From NCBI GenBank assembly GCA_965229765.1, contig CBDDJT010000003.1:186001-250000 (forward strand): a stretch of 64,000 nucleotides of DNA, given 5' to 3'. Positions 49,843 to 59,468 of this stretch are shown here, in pieces. This DNA comes from ASV31 sp965229765 (GTDB lineage: Bacteria; Pseudomonadota; Alphaproteobacteria; Rhodobacterales; Rhodobacteraceae). The notes under the pieces were generated by a model. That model did no database searches. It saw nothing but the letters and a program-made list of their open reading frames with translations, and had not been told where the DNA came from. The position numbers were made by a program, and so were the translations under genes. How positions within the stretch are numbered: the first letter of the stretch is position 1; the number at the start of each line of letters is the position of its first letter.

Positions 49843-51063
49843 TCAGGCCGGGCGGATAAGGACCTGAAGATCGGCCACGTTCGTTCCCGTCGGCCCTGTC
49901 ATGAGAAGATCGCCCGCCGCCTGCAAGGCGCGGTAGCTGTCGTTTCGGTCCAGCAGGGCCAGCGGGTCGAGGCCCGCCGCACGGATCCGCGCCACTGTGC
50001 CCGCATCCACGATGCCGCCCGCCGCATCGGTCGGCCCGTCGCGGCCATCGGTCCCACCCGACAGGAACACCCAGTCCCCGGCCCAGCCCGCCGCCTCTGC
50101 GCCGCAGGCAACACGAAGCGCAAGTTCTTGATTTCGTCCGCCTTTCCCGTCGCCACGAATGTGCACCGTGGTTTCTCCGCCGAAAAGGTGCACCCCCGGG
50201 CCACAAGCCAGAATCCGCGCGGCGGCCGCTTCCACGTCACCCGTCAGCTCTTCGGCAGGGGCGCCGTCCGCCGCCCGGGCCATCGCGGAAAGGCTGATGC
50301 CGTTCGATCCGATCAGCCTGTTGTCGGCCTTTGGCAGGTCCGGCCCGCCCGCGTCAGGCGACCCAAGATGCGTGCGCACCGCCTCTGGCAACCTGTCCCA
50401 CAAACCGCGTGCCCGAAGTGCCGCACGCGCGTCGGCCCGGGTCCCGATCGGCGCCACCGTCGGACCGGATGCAATCACGGCAAGGTCATCACCCGGTACG
50501 TCCGACAGGATCAGCGCCGTCACCGCCGCCGGAGCGGCCGCGCGCAACAGTCCGCCACCCTTCAGCCGCGACAACTGCTGGCGCACGAGGTTCATTTCGG
50601 TAATGTCCGCGCCCGAAGCCAGCAGAAGACGGTTCACTTCGGCCTTTTCCTCCAGCGTCACGCCCGCCACCGGCGCTGGCAATAACGCCGAGCCGCCGCC
50701 ACTTATCAGCGCCAGAACGCGATCCCCGGGGGCCAGGTCCGCAAGCATCTCTTCGACCCGGACCGCGGCACGCTCTCCTGCGTCGTCAGGGACCGGATGG
50801 CCCGACCCCAGCACCTCGCAGCCGGCCAGCGGAACCGCGTTCGGCACCGTCGTGACCACCAGCGCCGCATCGACAGGCCCCAGCACCTCCAGCGCCGCCC
50901 CGGCCATGCCGTGCGCGGCCTTGCCCACCGCGATCAGCACGCGCCGCCCCTGCCCGGCCCCGGCCCAGGGCGACCGTGACAACGCCCGGTGCACCGCGCC
51001 GCCCGGGTCGGCCGCCGTCAATCCCGCCCCAAAGATCGAAAGCGCCTCGTCGCGACGTGTCAT
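49843..51063 (-). CDS. Glycerate 2-kinase, MOFRL family (TtuD/GckA type)
   Basis: A 406-residue cytosolic kinase: N-terminal DUF4147 domain (VLIAVGKAAHGMAGAALEVLG, ISGGGSALLPAPVAGVTLEEK) and C-terminal MOFRL domain (GGETTVHIRGDGKGGRNQELAL, GTDGRDGPTDAAGGIVD). It phosphorylates D-glycerate to 2-phosphoglycerate. Older annotations call it hydroxypyruvate reductase. A strong AGGAGG site precedes ATG 51063. Divergent from the ABC export genes. Confidence 0.9.
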   Translation of the reverse strand: MTRRDEALSIFGAGLTAADPGGAVHRALSRSPWAGAGQGRRVLIAVGKAAHGMAGAALEVLGPVDAALVVTTVPNAVPLAGCEVLGSGHPVPDDAGERAAVRVEEMLADLAPGDRVLALISGGGSALLPAPVAGVTLEEKAEVNRLLLASGADITEMNLVRQQLSRLKGGGLLRAAAPAAVTALILSDVPGDDLAVIASGPTVAPIGTRADARAALRARGLWDRLPEAVRTHLGSPDAGGPDLPKADNRLIGSNGISLSAMARAADGAPAEELTGDVEAAAARILACGPGVHLFGGETTVHIRGDGKGGRNQELALRVACGAEAAGWAGDWVFLSGGTDGRDGPTDAAGGIVDAGTVARIRAAGLDPLALLDRNDSYRALQAAGDLLMTGPTGTNVADLQVLIRPA

Positions 51064-51151
51064 GCATCCTCCTGCGGCAGAGAGCCCCGGTGCGCCGGGC
51101 TGTTTCCCGGCGCGCGCCACGCTAAGTGTCAGTCTCAGAAAGGACAACATC

Positions 51152-51805
51152 ATGCTTCTTGACATCCGCGATGTGGCAAAGACCTTTCCCGGCGCGGACG
51201 CACCGGTGCTGGCGGGCGTATCCCTAATGCTGGACCGCGGACAAAGCCTTGCCCTGACAGGGGAATCCGGCAGCGGGAAAAGCACCTTCCTGCATCTCGC
51301 GGCGGGTCTGGACACGCCCGACAGCGGCACCGTCGCAATAGACGGCACGAACCTGGGAACACTGGAAGACGCGGGGCGCGCGCGACTGCGGCGCGGGACC
51401 GTGGGGCTGGTGTTCCAGCAATTCAACCTGATCCCCTCGCTTGACGCGGGCGCCAACATTGCCTTTCAGGCCCGGCTTGCGGGACGTCATGACGCGGCGT
51501 GGTGCGGCGCGCTGGCGGACCGGCTGGGGCTGTCGGCGCATCTGCGGAAGTACCCGGAAGAGCTTTCGGGCGGCCAGCAGCAGCGCGTGGCAATTGCCCG
51601 GACCCTTTCCGCGCGCCCGGCGCTGGTTCTGGCCGATGAGCCCACGGGCAACCTTGACGAGGCCACCGGCGACACGGTCCTGTCGCTCTTGCTGGAGCTT
51701 GTGACAGAGACCGGCGCGGGTCTGCTGATGGTGACCCACTCAAACCGCCTGGCGGACCGGATCGGCGCGCGCCGCCACCTCAGCGCGGGGCAGCTGGCAC
51801 CATGA
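51152..51805 (+). CDS. ABC transporter ATPase, LolD/MacB type
   Basis: A 217-residue ATPase: Walker A GESGSGKST (about residues 37-45), Q-loop VFQQFNLIPSL, signature LSGGQQQRVAIARTL, Walker B LVLADEPTGNLDE and H-loop VTHS. It serves the FtsX-type permease whose start overlaps this stop (ATGA). AAGGACAAC precedes the ATG. Such mechanotransmission pairs move lipoproteins or peptides out of the inner membrane. Confidence 0.9.
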   Translation: MLLDIRDVAKTFPGADAPVLAGVSLMLDRGQSLALTGESGSGKSTFLHLAAGLDTPDSGTVAIDGTNLGTLEDAGRARLRRGTVGLVFQQFNLIPSLDAGANIAFQARLAGRHDAAWCGALADRLGLSAHLRKYPEELSGGQQQRVAIARTLSARPALVLADEPTGNLDEATGDTVLSLLLELVTETGAGLLMVTHSNRLADRIGARRHLSAGQLAP

Positions 51806-54204
51806 TGGCGGCAGGGATCCAGGCGCTCTTGTCCCACTGGCGACGGCGACCGGGCCAGCTTGCCACGCTGATGCTCGGGTTGGCGCTGGCCACTGCGCTA
51901 TGGTCGGGCGTGCAGGCGATCAATGCCGAGGCGCGGGCAAGCTACGCCGAGGCTGCCGCAGCACTTGGCGAAACACGCTATGCCCAGCTTCTGCCGGGAA
52001 CCGGGGACACGCTGATGCAAGCGCGCTACGTCGCGCTGCGCCGGGCGGGCTGGCAGGTCAGCCCGGTGATCGACGGGCGGATCGAGGCTGCCGGAACCTC
52101 GGTCAGGCTGGTCGGGATCGACCCCCTTAGCGCGCCCCCGGACGTCGCACCGCGCGGGTTCGAAGGGGGAAACGGACTTGCCGCCTTCATGCTGCCGCCG
52201 GGCGAGTTGTATACCCACCCCGACACCGCACCCGCGCTGTCGGGCGCGGTCGGCGCAAAGGTGGTCGCGACAGATGGAATCGCCCCAGGCACCGCCTTTG
52301 GCGACGTAGGGGTGGTGCAGCGCCTGCTCGACCGTCCCGGACAGTTGTCACGGCTGATCCTTTTGCCCGACCAGCCGCTGGGCCGCGCAGAGCTTGGCGA
52401 TGTCGCCCCCGACCTCATCTTGCGCCAGCCTGAACAGGGCAGCGATATCGCCCGGCTGACCGACAGCTTTCACCTGAACCTGACCGCCTTCGGGCTGTTG
52501 TCCTTTGCCGTTGGTCTGTTCATCGTGCACGGTGCGATCGGGCTGGCCTTTGAACAGCGGCGGCCCGTCTTTCGCACCTTGCGCGCCCTGGGGTTGCCGC
52601 TGTCGCGGCTGATCGTGCTTCTGATCGGGGAACTTGTCCTGCTGGCCACGCTGGCGGGGTTGTTGGGCATGGTGCTGGGCTACGGGATCGCCGCCGCGCT
52701 GCTGCCGGACGTGGCCGCCACGCTGCGCGGGCTGTACGGGGCAGAGGTGGCCGGCACGCTAAGCCTTCGTCCGGCGTGGTGGGTGGCAGGGCTGGGCATC
52801 GCGCTGGCGGGCACGGCACTGGCCGCAACGGGCGCCCTGATCCGCGTGGCCCGCCTGCCGCTGCTGGCGCCCGCACAACCACGGGCCTGGGCACGCGGAA
52901 ACGCCGGAACGATCCGGGCGCAGGCGGGCGCGGCAATGGGGCTGGCGGCGATCTCGGTGCTTGCGGCGCGCTATGGCACGGGCCTCATGGCGGGGTTCGT
53001 GATGCTGGGGGCACTGCTGCTGGCGACGGCGCTGATCCTTCCGGCGATCTTGTCGGGCGCGCTGATGCTTGGGGCGCGCCACGCCCGAAGCGCCCTGTCA
53101 GAGTGGTTCTGGGCCGACACGCGCCAGCAGCTTCCCGGCCTGTCGCTGGCGCTCATGGCGCTCTTGCTTGCGCTGGCCGCAAACATCGGCGTCGGCACAA
53201 TGGTGTCGAGCTTCCGGCTGACCTTTACCGGCTGGCTTGACCAGCGGCTGGCCTCAGAGCTTTACGTCACCGCCCGAGACGAGGCAGAGGCAGAGCGGCT
53301 GCGGGCCTGGCTTGCCCCGCGCGCCGATGCCGTCCTTCCGATCTGGAGCACCGAGGCCCGCGTCGCGGATGCGCCCGTGTTCCTGTACGGCGTTGCCGAT
53401 CACCCCACCTACAGGGATCACTGGCCGCTGCTCGACGCTCTGCCCGGCGTCTGGGACACGGTCGCCGCGGGAGAAACGATCCTGATCAACGAACAACTCT
53501 CCCTGCGGCTGAGGCTGGAGCCGGGCGACCTCCTGCCCCTGCCCGGGGGCTGGACGCCCGTGATCGCGGGCATCTACAGCGACTACGGCAACCCCACCGG
53601 ACAGGTGCTGGTCGGGCTTGACCGGTTCGTCGCCCTTTTCCCCGAGGTCCCGCGCCTGCGCCACGGTGTCCGCACGGACGATCCACTGGGGCTTGCACAA
53701 GCACTGATCCGGGAATTCGGCCTGCCGCCCGACAACCTGATAGACCAGGCCGGCATAAAGGCGTTCTCGCTTCAGGTGTTCGAGCGGACATTCACCGTCA
53801 CCGCGGCGTTGAATGTTCTCACACTGGCGATCGCTGGCTTTGCCATCCTGACCAGCCTGCTGACCCTTGCGCGGATGCGCCAGCCGCAGCTTGCCCCGGT
53901 CTGGGCACTGGGCATGACGCGCGCCGGTCTTGCACGGATCGAGGTCCTGCGCGCGCTGCTGCTTGCCGTCCTGACGCTGGCCTGCGCGGTACCTGCCGGG
54001 CTGGTGCTGGCCTGGGTTCTGCTGGACGTCATCAACGTCGCAGCCTTCGGCTGGCGGCTGCCGATGCACCTTTTCCCGCTGGACTGGCTGCGGCTCGGTG
54101 CGCTCTCTGCGCTGGCGGCGGTTCTTGCGGCGCTCTGGCCGGCGCGACGGCTTGCACGCACGCCGCCGTCAGAACTGCTCAAGGTCTTCGCCCATGAACG
54201 CTAG
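51802..54204 (+). CDS. ABC transporter permease, FtsX-like, two modules
   Basis: An 800-residue membrane protein with an N-terminal segment, a large periplasmic domain (about residues 40-230), FtsX domain 1 (FGLLSFAVGLFIVHGAIGLAFEQRR), a second periplasmic domain and FtsX domain 2 at the C-terminus. Ten or so hydrophobic segments in all. This is the YbbP/LolCE-like long form. Operon with the ATPase before it and the AttH protein after it (11-base overlap), as in the attEFGH-type systems. Confidence 0.85.
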   Translation: MMAAGIQALLSHWRRRPGQLATLMLGLALATALWSGVQAINAEARASYAEAAAALGETRYAQLLPGTGDTLMQARYVALRRAGWQVSPVIDGRIEAAGTSVRLVGIDPLSAPPDVAPRGFEGGNGLAAFMLPPGELYTHPDTAPALSGAVGAKVVATDGIAPGTAFGDVGVVQRLLDRPGQLSRLILLPDQPLGRAELGDVAPDLILRQPEQGSDIARLTDSFHLNLTAFGLLSFAVGLFIVHGAIGLAFEQRRPVFRTLRALGLPLSRLIVLLIGELVLLATLAGLLGMVLGYGIAAALLPDVAATLRGLYGAEVAGTLSLRPAWWVAGLGIALAGTALAATGALIRVARLPLLAPAQPRAWARGNAGTIRAQAGAAMGLAAISVLAARYGTGLMAGFVMLGALLLATALILPAILSGALMLGARHARSALSEWFWADTRQQLPGLSLALMALLLALAANIGVGTMVSSFRLTFTGWLDQRLASELYVTARDEAEAERLRAWLAPRADAVLPIWSTEARVADAPVFLYGVADHPTYRDHWPLLDALPGVWDTVAAGETILINEQLSLRLRLEPGDLLPLPGGWTPVIAGIYSDYGNPTGQVLVGLDRFVALFPEVPRLRHGVRTDDPLGLAQALIREFGLPPDNLIDQAGIKAFSLQVFERTFTVTAALNVLTLAIAGFAILTSLLTLARMRQPQLAPVWALGMTRAGLARIEVLRALLLAVLTLACAVPAGLVLAWVLLDVINVAAFGWRLPMHLFPLDWLRLGALSALAAVLAALWPARRLARTPPSELLKVFAHER

Positions 54205-55246
54205 GCGCCTTCTCATGCTGGTTCCGCTTGTCTGGCTCTGGGCAGGGATCGCCGCGGCACAGGGCTTTGCCGGCATGGCCAGCGACGCCGCAGGTTTTGA
54301 GCTGCCCGATCCCGAAACGCGGTTCGGCTTTCCGGCCGATCACGGCGCGCACCCGGATTTCCGGATCGAGTGGTGGTATGTGACCGCAACCCTGACCGGG
54401 GACGACGGACGCGACTATGGCCTGCAATGGACGCTGTTTCGCTCTGCCCTGGCCCCGGGCGCGCACGAGGGCTGGGACAGCCCGCAGGTCTGGATGGGCC
54501 ATGCCGGGGTGACCACGCCCGACGCCCATTTCCATGCCGAGCGTTTCGGCCGCGACGGCATTGGGCAGGCTGGCGTCACAGCGGCGCCCTTCGCCGCATG
54601 GATCGACGACTGGCAGATGGCAGGCCCAACGCTGTCGGACGTGCGGCTGTCCGCCGCCGGATCGGAATTTGCCTATGTCGTTGCCCTGCGCGCGCACGGG
54701 CCTTTCGTCCCTCAAGGCGTCGAGGGGTATTCGGTCAAGGCAGCGACCGGGCAGGCCAGCCACTATTACTCGCAACCCTTCTACACCGTTGCCGGCACGC
54801 TGGATCTGCCGGACGGCCCGGTGCAGGTCACCGGCGAGGCATGGCTGGACCGAGAGTGGTCCTCACAGCCTCTGGCAGAGGAACAGACAGGGTGGGACTG
54901 GCTGTCGCTACACCTTGACGGCGGCGCGAAGCTGATGGTCTACCGCATCCGGGATGCCGTGCGGGGCCCGTACACGATTGCCACGTGGATCACGCCCGAT
55001 GGCATCCCCACACCTTACCCGGACGGGGTGGCGAAGATGACCCCTGTGGCGCAAAGCGAAGTTGCCGGGCGTCAGGTGCCAACCACATGGCGGGTCACGC
55101 TGCCCGACCGTGGCGTCGAGATCGAGGCGCGAGCGCTGAACCCACAGTCATGGATGGGCACCCTGATTCCCTATTGGGAAGGTCCCGTTCGCATAAGCGG
55201 CAGCCACGCCGGCCGCGGTTACCTGGAGATGACCGGATATGAGTGA
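54194..55246 (+). CDS. AttH/CrtC-like lipocalin-fold exported protein
   Basis: A 350-residue exported protein: signal peptide (LMLVPLVWLWAGIAAAQ), then the AttH pattern HPDFRIEWWYVTATL, GHAGVTTPDAHFHAERF, ASHYYSQPFYTVAGTL and GEAWLDREWSSQPLA. The family holds carotenoid hydratase CrtC and AttH, double-calycin proteins that bind hydrophobic ligands. Clustered with the LolD/FtsX-type pair, it is probably a substrate or partner of that exporter. No carotenoid genes nearby. Overlaps both neighbours. Confidence 0.82.
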   Translation: MNARRLLMLVPLVWLWAGIAAAQGFAGMASDAAGFELPDPETRFGFPADHGAHPDFRIEWWYVTATLTGDDGRDYGLQWTLFRSALAPGAHEGWDSPQVWMGHAGVTTPDAHFHAERFGRDGIGQAGVTAAPFAAWIDDWQMAGPTLSDVRLSAAGSEFAYVVALRAHGPFVPQGVEGYSVKAATGQASHYYSQPFYTVAGTLDLPDGPVQVTGEAWLDREWSSQPLAEEQTGWDWLSLHLDGGAKLMVYRIRDAVRGPYTIATWITPDGIPTPYPDGVAKMTPVAQSEVAGRQVPTTWRVTLPDRGVEIEARALNPQSWMGTLIPYWEGPVRISGSHAGRGYLEMTGYE

Positions 55247-55802
55247 CGCCTGGAAGACTTCCTTGCCCGGCCATCTTGAAACCGCCTGGCGCCTCCTTGC
55301 CGAGGGTGTGGCCGACCCCGGCACGCCCGCGCGCCGCCCGGTGCTGGCCAGCATCGGGCAGGATGGCGCGCCGCAGGCACGAACGGTGGTCTTGCGGCGC
55401 GCGGACGCAAGCACTGCCCTTGTCGAAGTGCACACCGACAGCCAGTCCACCAAGATCGGCGAGCTGCGCCGCGACCCGCGCGTCGCCCTGCACATCTGGC
55501 ACCCCGGCGCCGAGGTGCAGCTTCGGCTGTCCGGCCGTGTCGTGATCCTGACGGGGGCCGCCGCGCGCGCCTACTGGCCGGACGTGCCCGATGGTTCGCG
55601 GTCCTCCTATGGCGTCTCGCCCGCGCCCGGCACGCGGCTGCCGGGCCCCTATGCCTATGTGCGGTCCGCCAACCCCGAGCGCTTCGCCGTGCTTCGCTGC
55701 GAACTGGACCGGATCGAGACAGTCCACCTTGGCGCACCCATCCACAGCCGCGCGGTCTTTCGGCGGCGCGACGGCTGGGCCGGGGAATGGCGCGCGCCCT
55801 GA
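55239..55802 (+). CDS. Pyridoxamine 5'-phosphate oxidase-like flavin-binding protein
   Basis: A 187-residue PNPOx-like split-barrel protein: RPVLASIGQDGAPQARTVVLR, QSTKIGELRRDPRVALHIWH, SYGVSPAPGTRLPGP. Members bind FMN or heme. The typical PdxH C-terminal signature is not seen, so it is probably not the vitamin B6 enzyme. The start overlaps the AttH stop by 8 bases, so it is in the same operon. Confidence 0.8.
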   Translation: MSDAWKTSLPGHLETAWRLLAEGVADPGTPARRPVLASIGQDGAPQARTVVLRRADASTALVEVHTDSQSTKIGELRRDPRVALHIWHPGAEVQLRLSGRVVILTGAAARAYWPDVPDGSRSSYGVSPAPGTRLPGPYAYVRSANPERFAVLRCELDRIETVHLGAPIHSRAVFRRRDGWAGEWRAP

Positions 55803-55848
55803 CTGGCATTCCGCCGCGTGACAGGCTAGGCCGCCAGAAGGACAAAGG

Positions 55849-58047
55849 ATGTTCCGGATGCGCCAGCGTTCCGATGTGCCGCTGACCCGCGATGTCGTGC
55901 TGATCGGCGGCGGCCATGCCCACGCCCTCGTGCTGCGCCGCTGGGGGATGCGACCCCTGCCCGGTGCGCGCCTTACGGTAATCAATCCGGACCCAAGCGC
56001 GCCCTACACCGGAATGCTGCCCGGACACGTGGCCGGGCACTATTCCCGCGACGCACTTGAGATCGACCTTGTCCGGCTCGCGCGATTTGCTGGCGCGCGT
56101 GTGATCCTGGGACGGGCCGAGGGCATAGACCGCGCGACGCGGCGGGTGCGGGTCACTGGTCGCGGGGACATCGCCTATGACATTGCCTCGATCGATATCG
56201 GCATAACCTCGGACCTGCCCGAATTGCCGGGCTTTGCCGCGCACGCGGTGGGCGCAAAGCCGCTGGGCCCCTACGCCGTTCGTTGGCAGGCGTTCCTTGC
56301 AGCCGTGCGCGCCGGCCAGCAGGCACCCGAGGTCGCGGTGATCGGTGGCGGTGTGGGTGGCGTGGAACTTGCGATGGCGATGGCCCACGCCCTGCGCGCC
56401 GCAAACGTGGTGCCTGCGGTAAGCCTGGTGGACCGCGGCCGGGTGCTGGACACCCTTCGTCCCGGCACCCGCGCGGCGCTTCTGGAGCGGATGGCGGGCC
56501 TTGGAATCCGCGTGGTGGAAATGGCCGGGGTCCGGCAGATTACCGAAGAAACCGTGGTCCTGAGCGATGGTCAGACCCTGCCCGGCCGGTTTGTCGTCGG
56601 CGCGGCCGGGGCCCGGCCGCAGGACTGGCTGGCCGAAACCGGGCTGGCGTTGAGCGATGGCTTCATCGCGGTGGACGAGACCCTGCGCTCGGTCACGGAC
56701 CCGGCGATTTATGCCGTGGGTGACTGTGCCCACCTGTCGCACGCGCCGCGCCCAAAGGCAGGCGTCTATGCCGTCCGCGAGGCGCCCGTTCTCTACCATA
56801 ACATCCGGGCCGACCTGACAGGCCGACAGCGGCGCCGATATGCGCCACAGCGCGACTACCTCAAGCTCATCTCCCTTGGCGGGACCTCGGCGCTGGCCGA
56901 CAAGGCGGGCCTGCGCCTTGCCGGAGAGCTTCTTTGGCACTGGAAGGACAGGATCGACCGGGCCTTCATGCGCAAGTTTCACGATCTTGCGCCGATGGCG
57001 CCCGCACCGCTGCCCCGCGTCGTTGCCGATGGTGTGCGCGAGGCGGTGGCCGGCGGAAGGCCCATGTGCGGCGGATGCGGCGCGAAGATCGGCAGCGCAG
57101 CGCTGGGGCGCGTGCTGCACACGCTTCCGCCCGTCGGGCGAAAGGACGTGGACACCGGGCCGGGCGACGACGCCGCGATCCTGAAGTTCGGCAGGACCCG
57201 GCAGGTCATCAGCACCGACCACTTGCGCGCGTTTTCCGAGGATCCCTGGCTGATGGGCCGTATCGCCGCGATCCATGCCCTTGGTGATGTCTGGGCCATG
57301 GGCGCAAGCCCGCAGGCCGCGCTGGCCAGCATCGTGCTGCCCCGCATGTCAGAGGCATTGGCCGAACGCACCCTGGCCGAGATCATGGCCGGCGCTGCGG
57401 ATGTCTTCACCGCCGAGGGCGCGGAAATCGTCGGCGGGCACAGCACGCTCGGGGCAGAAATGACCGTCGGCTTCACCGTTACGGGCATCGCCCCGGGGGC
57501 GCCCATCACATTGGCGGGCGGACAGGCGGGGGACATCCTGATCCTGACCAAGCCGATCGGGACCGGCACGATACTTGCCGGGGAAATGGCGATGCAGGCG
57601 CAGGGCCGCTGGGTCGAAGGCGCGCTGATCTCGATGCAGCGGCCCCAGGGCAGCGCGGCGCGGGCGCTGGCCACGGCACACGCCATGACGGATGTCACCG
57701 GGTTCGGTCTGGCCGGGCACCTGCTGGCGATCTGCACTGCCTCGGGCCATGGCGCGGAAATCAGGCTGGACTCAGTGCCGGTCCTCGACGGCGCCGTGGC
57801 ACTGGCGGCACGCGGTGTCCGTTCCACCCTTCATCCCGCCAACATGGCCGCTTCGCGACCACGCATGACACTGCCCGACGGCCCGCGCGCCGAGCTTCTG
57901 TTCGATCCGCAGACTGCCGGCGGCCTGCTGGCTGCCGTTCCCGCCGCAAGGGCGCCCGCGGCCCTGGCGGCGCTGCGCAAGACGGGCTTCGCGCCGGCCG
58001 AGATCGGCACGCTTCTGGCCGGACCTCCGGTCCTTGTGGTGCGCTGA
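55849..58047 (+). CDS. selD: Fused NADH-dehydrogenase-like flavoprotein and selenide, water dikinase
   Basis: A 732-residue fusion. Residues 15-385 form a pyridine nucleotide-disulfide oxidoreductase domain (VVLIGGGHAHALVLRRW, VAVIGGGVGGVELAMAMAHAL, IYAVGDCAHLSHAPRPKAGVYAVREAP). The rest is SelD with the active-site MCGGCGAKIG (Cys form, no selenocysteine), GPGDDAAIL, VISTDHLRAF and VTGFGLAGHL. SelD makes selenophosphate from selenide and ATP. The fused redox domain may deliver reduced selenium. No SelA/B or tRNA-Sec is visible in the window, so it may serve selenouridine synthesis. Possible start also at Met4. Confidence 0.88.
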   Translation: MFRMRQRSDVPLTRDVVLIGGGHAHALVLRRWGMRPLPGARLTVINPDPSAPYTGMLPGHVAGHYSRDALEIDLVRLARFAGARVILGRAEGIDRATRRVRVTGRGDIAYDIASIDIGITSDLPELPGFAAHAVGAKPLGPYAVRWQAFLAAVRAGQQAPEVAVIGGGVGGVELAMAMAHALRAANVVPAVSLVDRGRVLDTLRPGTRAALLERMAGLGIRVVEMAGVRQITEETVVLSDGQTLPGRFVVGAAGARPQDWLAETGLALSDGFIAVDETLRSVTDPAIYAVGDCAHLSHAPRPKAGVYAVREAPVLYHNIRADLTGRQRRRYAPQRDYLKLISLGGTSALADKAGLRLAGELLWHWKDRIDRAFMRKFHDLAPMAPAPLPRVVADGVREAVAGGRPMCGGCGAKIGSAALGRVLHTLPPVGRKDVDTGPGDDAAILKFGRTRQVISTDHLRAFSEDPWLMGRIAAIHALGDVWAMGASPQAALASIVLPRMSEALAERTLAEIMAGAADVFTAEGAEIVGGHSTLGAEMTVGFTVTGIAPGAPITLAGGQAGDILILTKPIGTGTILAGEMAMQAQGRWVEGALISMQRPQGSAARALATAHAMTDVTGFGLAGHLLAICTASGHGAEIRLDSVPVLDGAVALAARGVRSTLHPANMAASRPRMTLPDGPRAELLFDPQTAGGLLAAVPAARAPAALAALRKTGFAPAEIGTLLAGPPVLVVR

Positions 58048-58370
58048 TTTTCCGGACCGCATAGCGCCTGAACCGCTTGCCACAGGGTCACGTCCGTCAA
58101 GCCGGTGAAATGTCCCCTTCCTGCCGTGGCGCGTTCGGCCAGCGGCGCTCCAAGGCGGGCGCTTCAGGGCCGGTTTGAACCGGCCACTTGAAGAACAATT
58201 CCGGTTTCGCACAGTCGCTGCAAGTTTGCGGCGCCCTGCAAGAGAACACTCCTGCGCAGCGCCATGAAAGCACCGCTTGTCGGAAATGTCCGAGGTCCGG
58301 GCGCGTGCGGCGGGCGACGGTCGGTCGGGCAAGGGTCGCCCACGCCTTGCCGCCCGCGCTGTTCGGACGA
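58048..58370. other. Intergenic region between convergent selD and ABC ATPase genes
   Basis: 323 bases without a supported gene. The only structure I see is the palindrome at 58168-58185 (listed separately), nested in CTTCA/TTGAAG. I looked for a tRNA-Sec because of selD, and neither strand folds into one. Confidence 0.6.
58168..58185. terminator. Palindrome, probable bidirectional terminator
   Basis: GGCCGGTT-TG-AACCGGCC, near-perfect 8-base arms, extended by weakly paired CTTCA and TTGAAG flanks. Placed between convergent genes. No T-run. Confidence 0.5.
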
Positions 58371-59468
58371 TCAGGCCGAAAGGATCGCAACGTCGCCGGG
58401 CAAGACCACGACACCGACCTTGGCACCGACCTCGACAGCCTGCGCAGGATGGACGCGTGCGACGAGATCGGCCTTGCCGCACCTGACCCGGCATTCAAGC
58501 GCCTCTCCCAGAAAGACGATCTCGGTCACCTCGCCCTCTGCAGAAGTGTCTCCGGCCGGCGCGTCGCCGGTGACGAGGCGAACATTCTCGGGCCGCACGG
58601 CTATTGTGATGCTCTTGCCCGGAACCGCCTCTTCTCCGAGGTCGACCAGCAATGGCCCCCATTCGGAATCGACACGCCCGGGCGCCGTGCCGTTGGGCCC
58701 CGCCGTGACCTTGGCCTCGGCGAAATTGCATTGACCGATGAAGCTCGCCACAAAGCGCGAATTCGGGTGCTGGTAGATCTCTTTTGGCGAAGCCTCTTGC
58801 ACGATCTCGCCGTCACGCATCACCGCGACGCGGTCGGCCATGGTCAAGGCCTCGGTCTGGTCGTGCGTGACGTAGAGCGCGGTCATACCCAGACGCTTTA
58901 CAAGCGTGCGCAGTTCAAGCCGTGTCTCGGCGCGCAGCTTTGCATCAAGGTTTGACAGCGGCTCGTCGAAGAGCACCACAGAGGCTTCGCGGACGATGGC
59001 ACGCGCCAATGCAAGCCTCTGCTGCTGTCCGCCGCTGAGAAATGGCGCCGGGCGGCTCTCGTAACCGCCCAGTTGCACCAGTTCGAGCGCCTTGCCCACC
59101 CGCTCTTCGATCTTGGCCTCGGAGATCTTCGGCCTGACCTCCCGAAGGGGAAATGCAACGTTCTCGAACACGGTCAGGTGCGGCCAGATCGCATAGGACT
59201 GGAACACCATTCCGATGTCGCGCTTGTGCGTTGGAACCGTCACGCCGCGGGTGGAATCGTGGACCAGCGCGTTGCCGATGGTGATGCGCCCGCCAGAAGG
59301 GCGTTCGAGCCCGGCGAGGCATCGCAGTGTCGTCGTCTTGCCGCAGCCGCTGGGACCGAGAAGCGTGTAGAATTCACCCGCGCTTACGTCGATGCTGACC
59401 CCGCGCACGGCGTGAACGACACCCTTGTCGGAGTCGAAGCGCACCTGCAGATCTTCGATCCTGATCAT
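58371..59468 (-). CDS. ABC transporter ATPase, ferric/polyamine type (FbpC/PotA-like)
   Basis: A 365-residue ATPase: Walker A GPSGCGKTT, Q-loop VFQSYAIWPHLTV, signature LSGGQQQRLALARAI, Walker B VVLFDEPLSNLDAKL, H-loop VTHDQTEA and a C-terminal TOBE-2 domain (SITIAVRPENVRLV). The ATG overlaps the permease stop (ATGA). Energises the importer encoded just upstream. The substrate (iron, polyamine, phosphonate or other) is not determined by the sequence. Confidence 0.9.
   Translation of the reverse strand: MIRIEDLQVRFDSDKGVVHAVRGVSIDVSAGEFYTLLGPSGCGKTTTLRCLAGLERPSGGRITIGNALVHDSTRGVTVPTHKRDIGMVFQSYAIWPHLTVFENVAFPLREVRPKISEAKIEERVGKALELVQLGGYESRPAPFLSGGQQQRLALARAIVREASVVLFDEPLSNLDAKLRAETRLELRTLVKRLGMTALYVTHDQTEALTMADRVAVMRDGEIVQEASPKEIYQHPNSRFVASFIGQCNFAEAKVTAGPNGTAPGRVDSEWGPLLVDLGEEAVPGKSITIAVRPENVRLVTGDAPAGDTSAEGEVTEIVFLGEALECRVRCGKADLVARVHPAQAVEVGAKVGVVVLPGDVAILSA

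Noticed and set aside
58060..58250. Possible selenocysteine tRNA near selD
   Set aside because: The GGCCGGTT/AACCGGCC palindrome recalls an arm with a TCA-containing loop on the minus strand, but no acceptor stem, T arm or long variable arm could be built on either strand.
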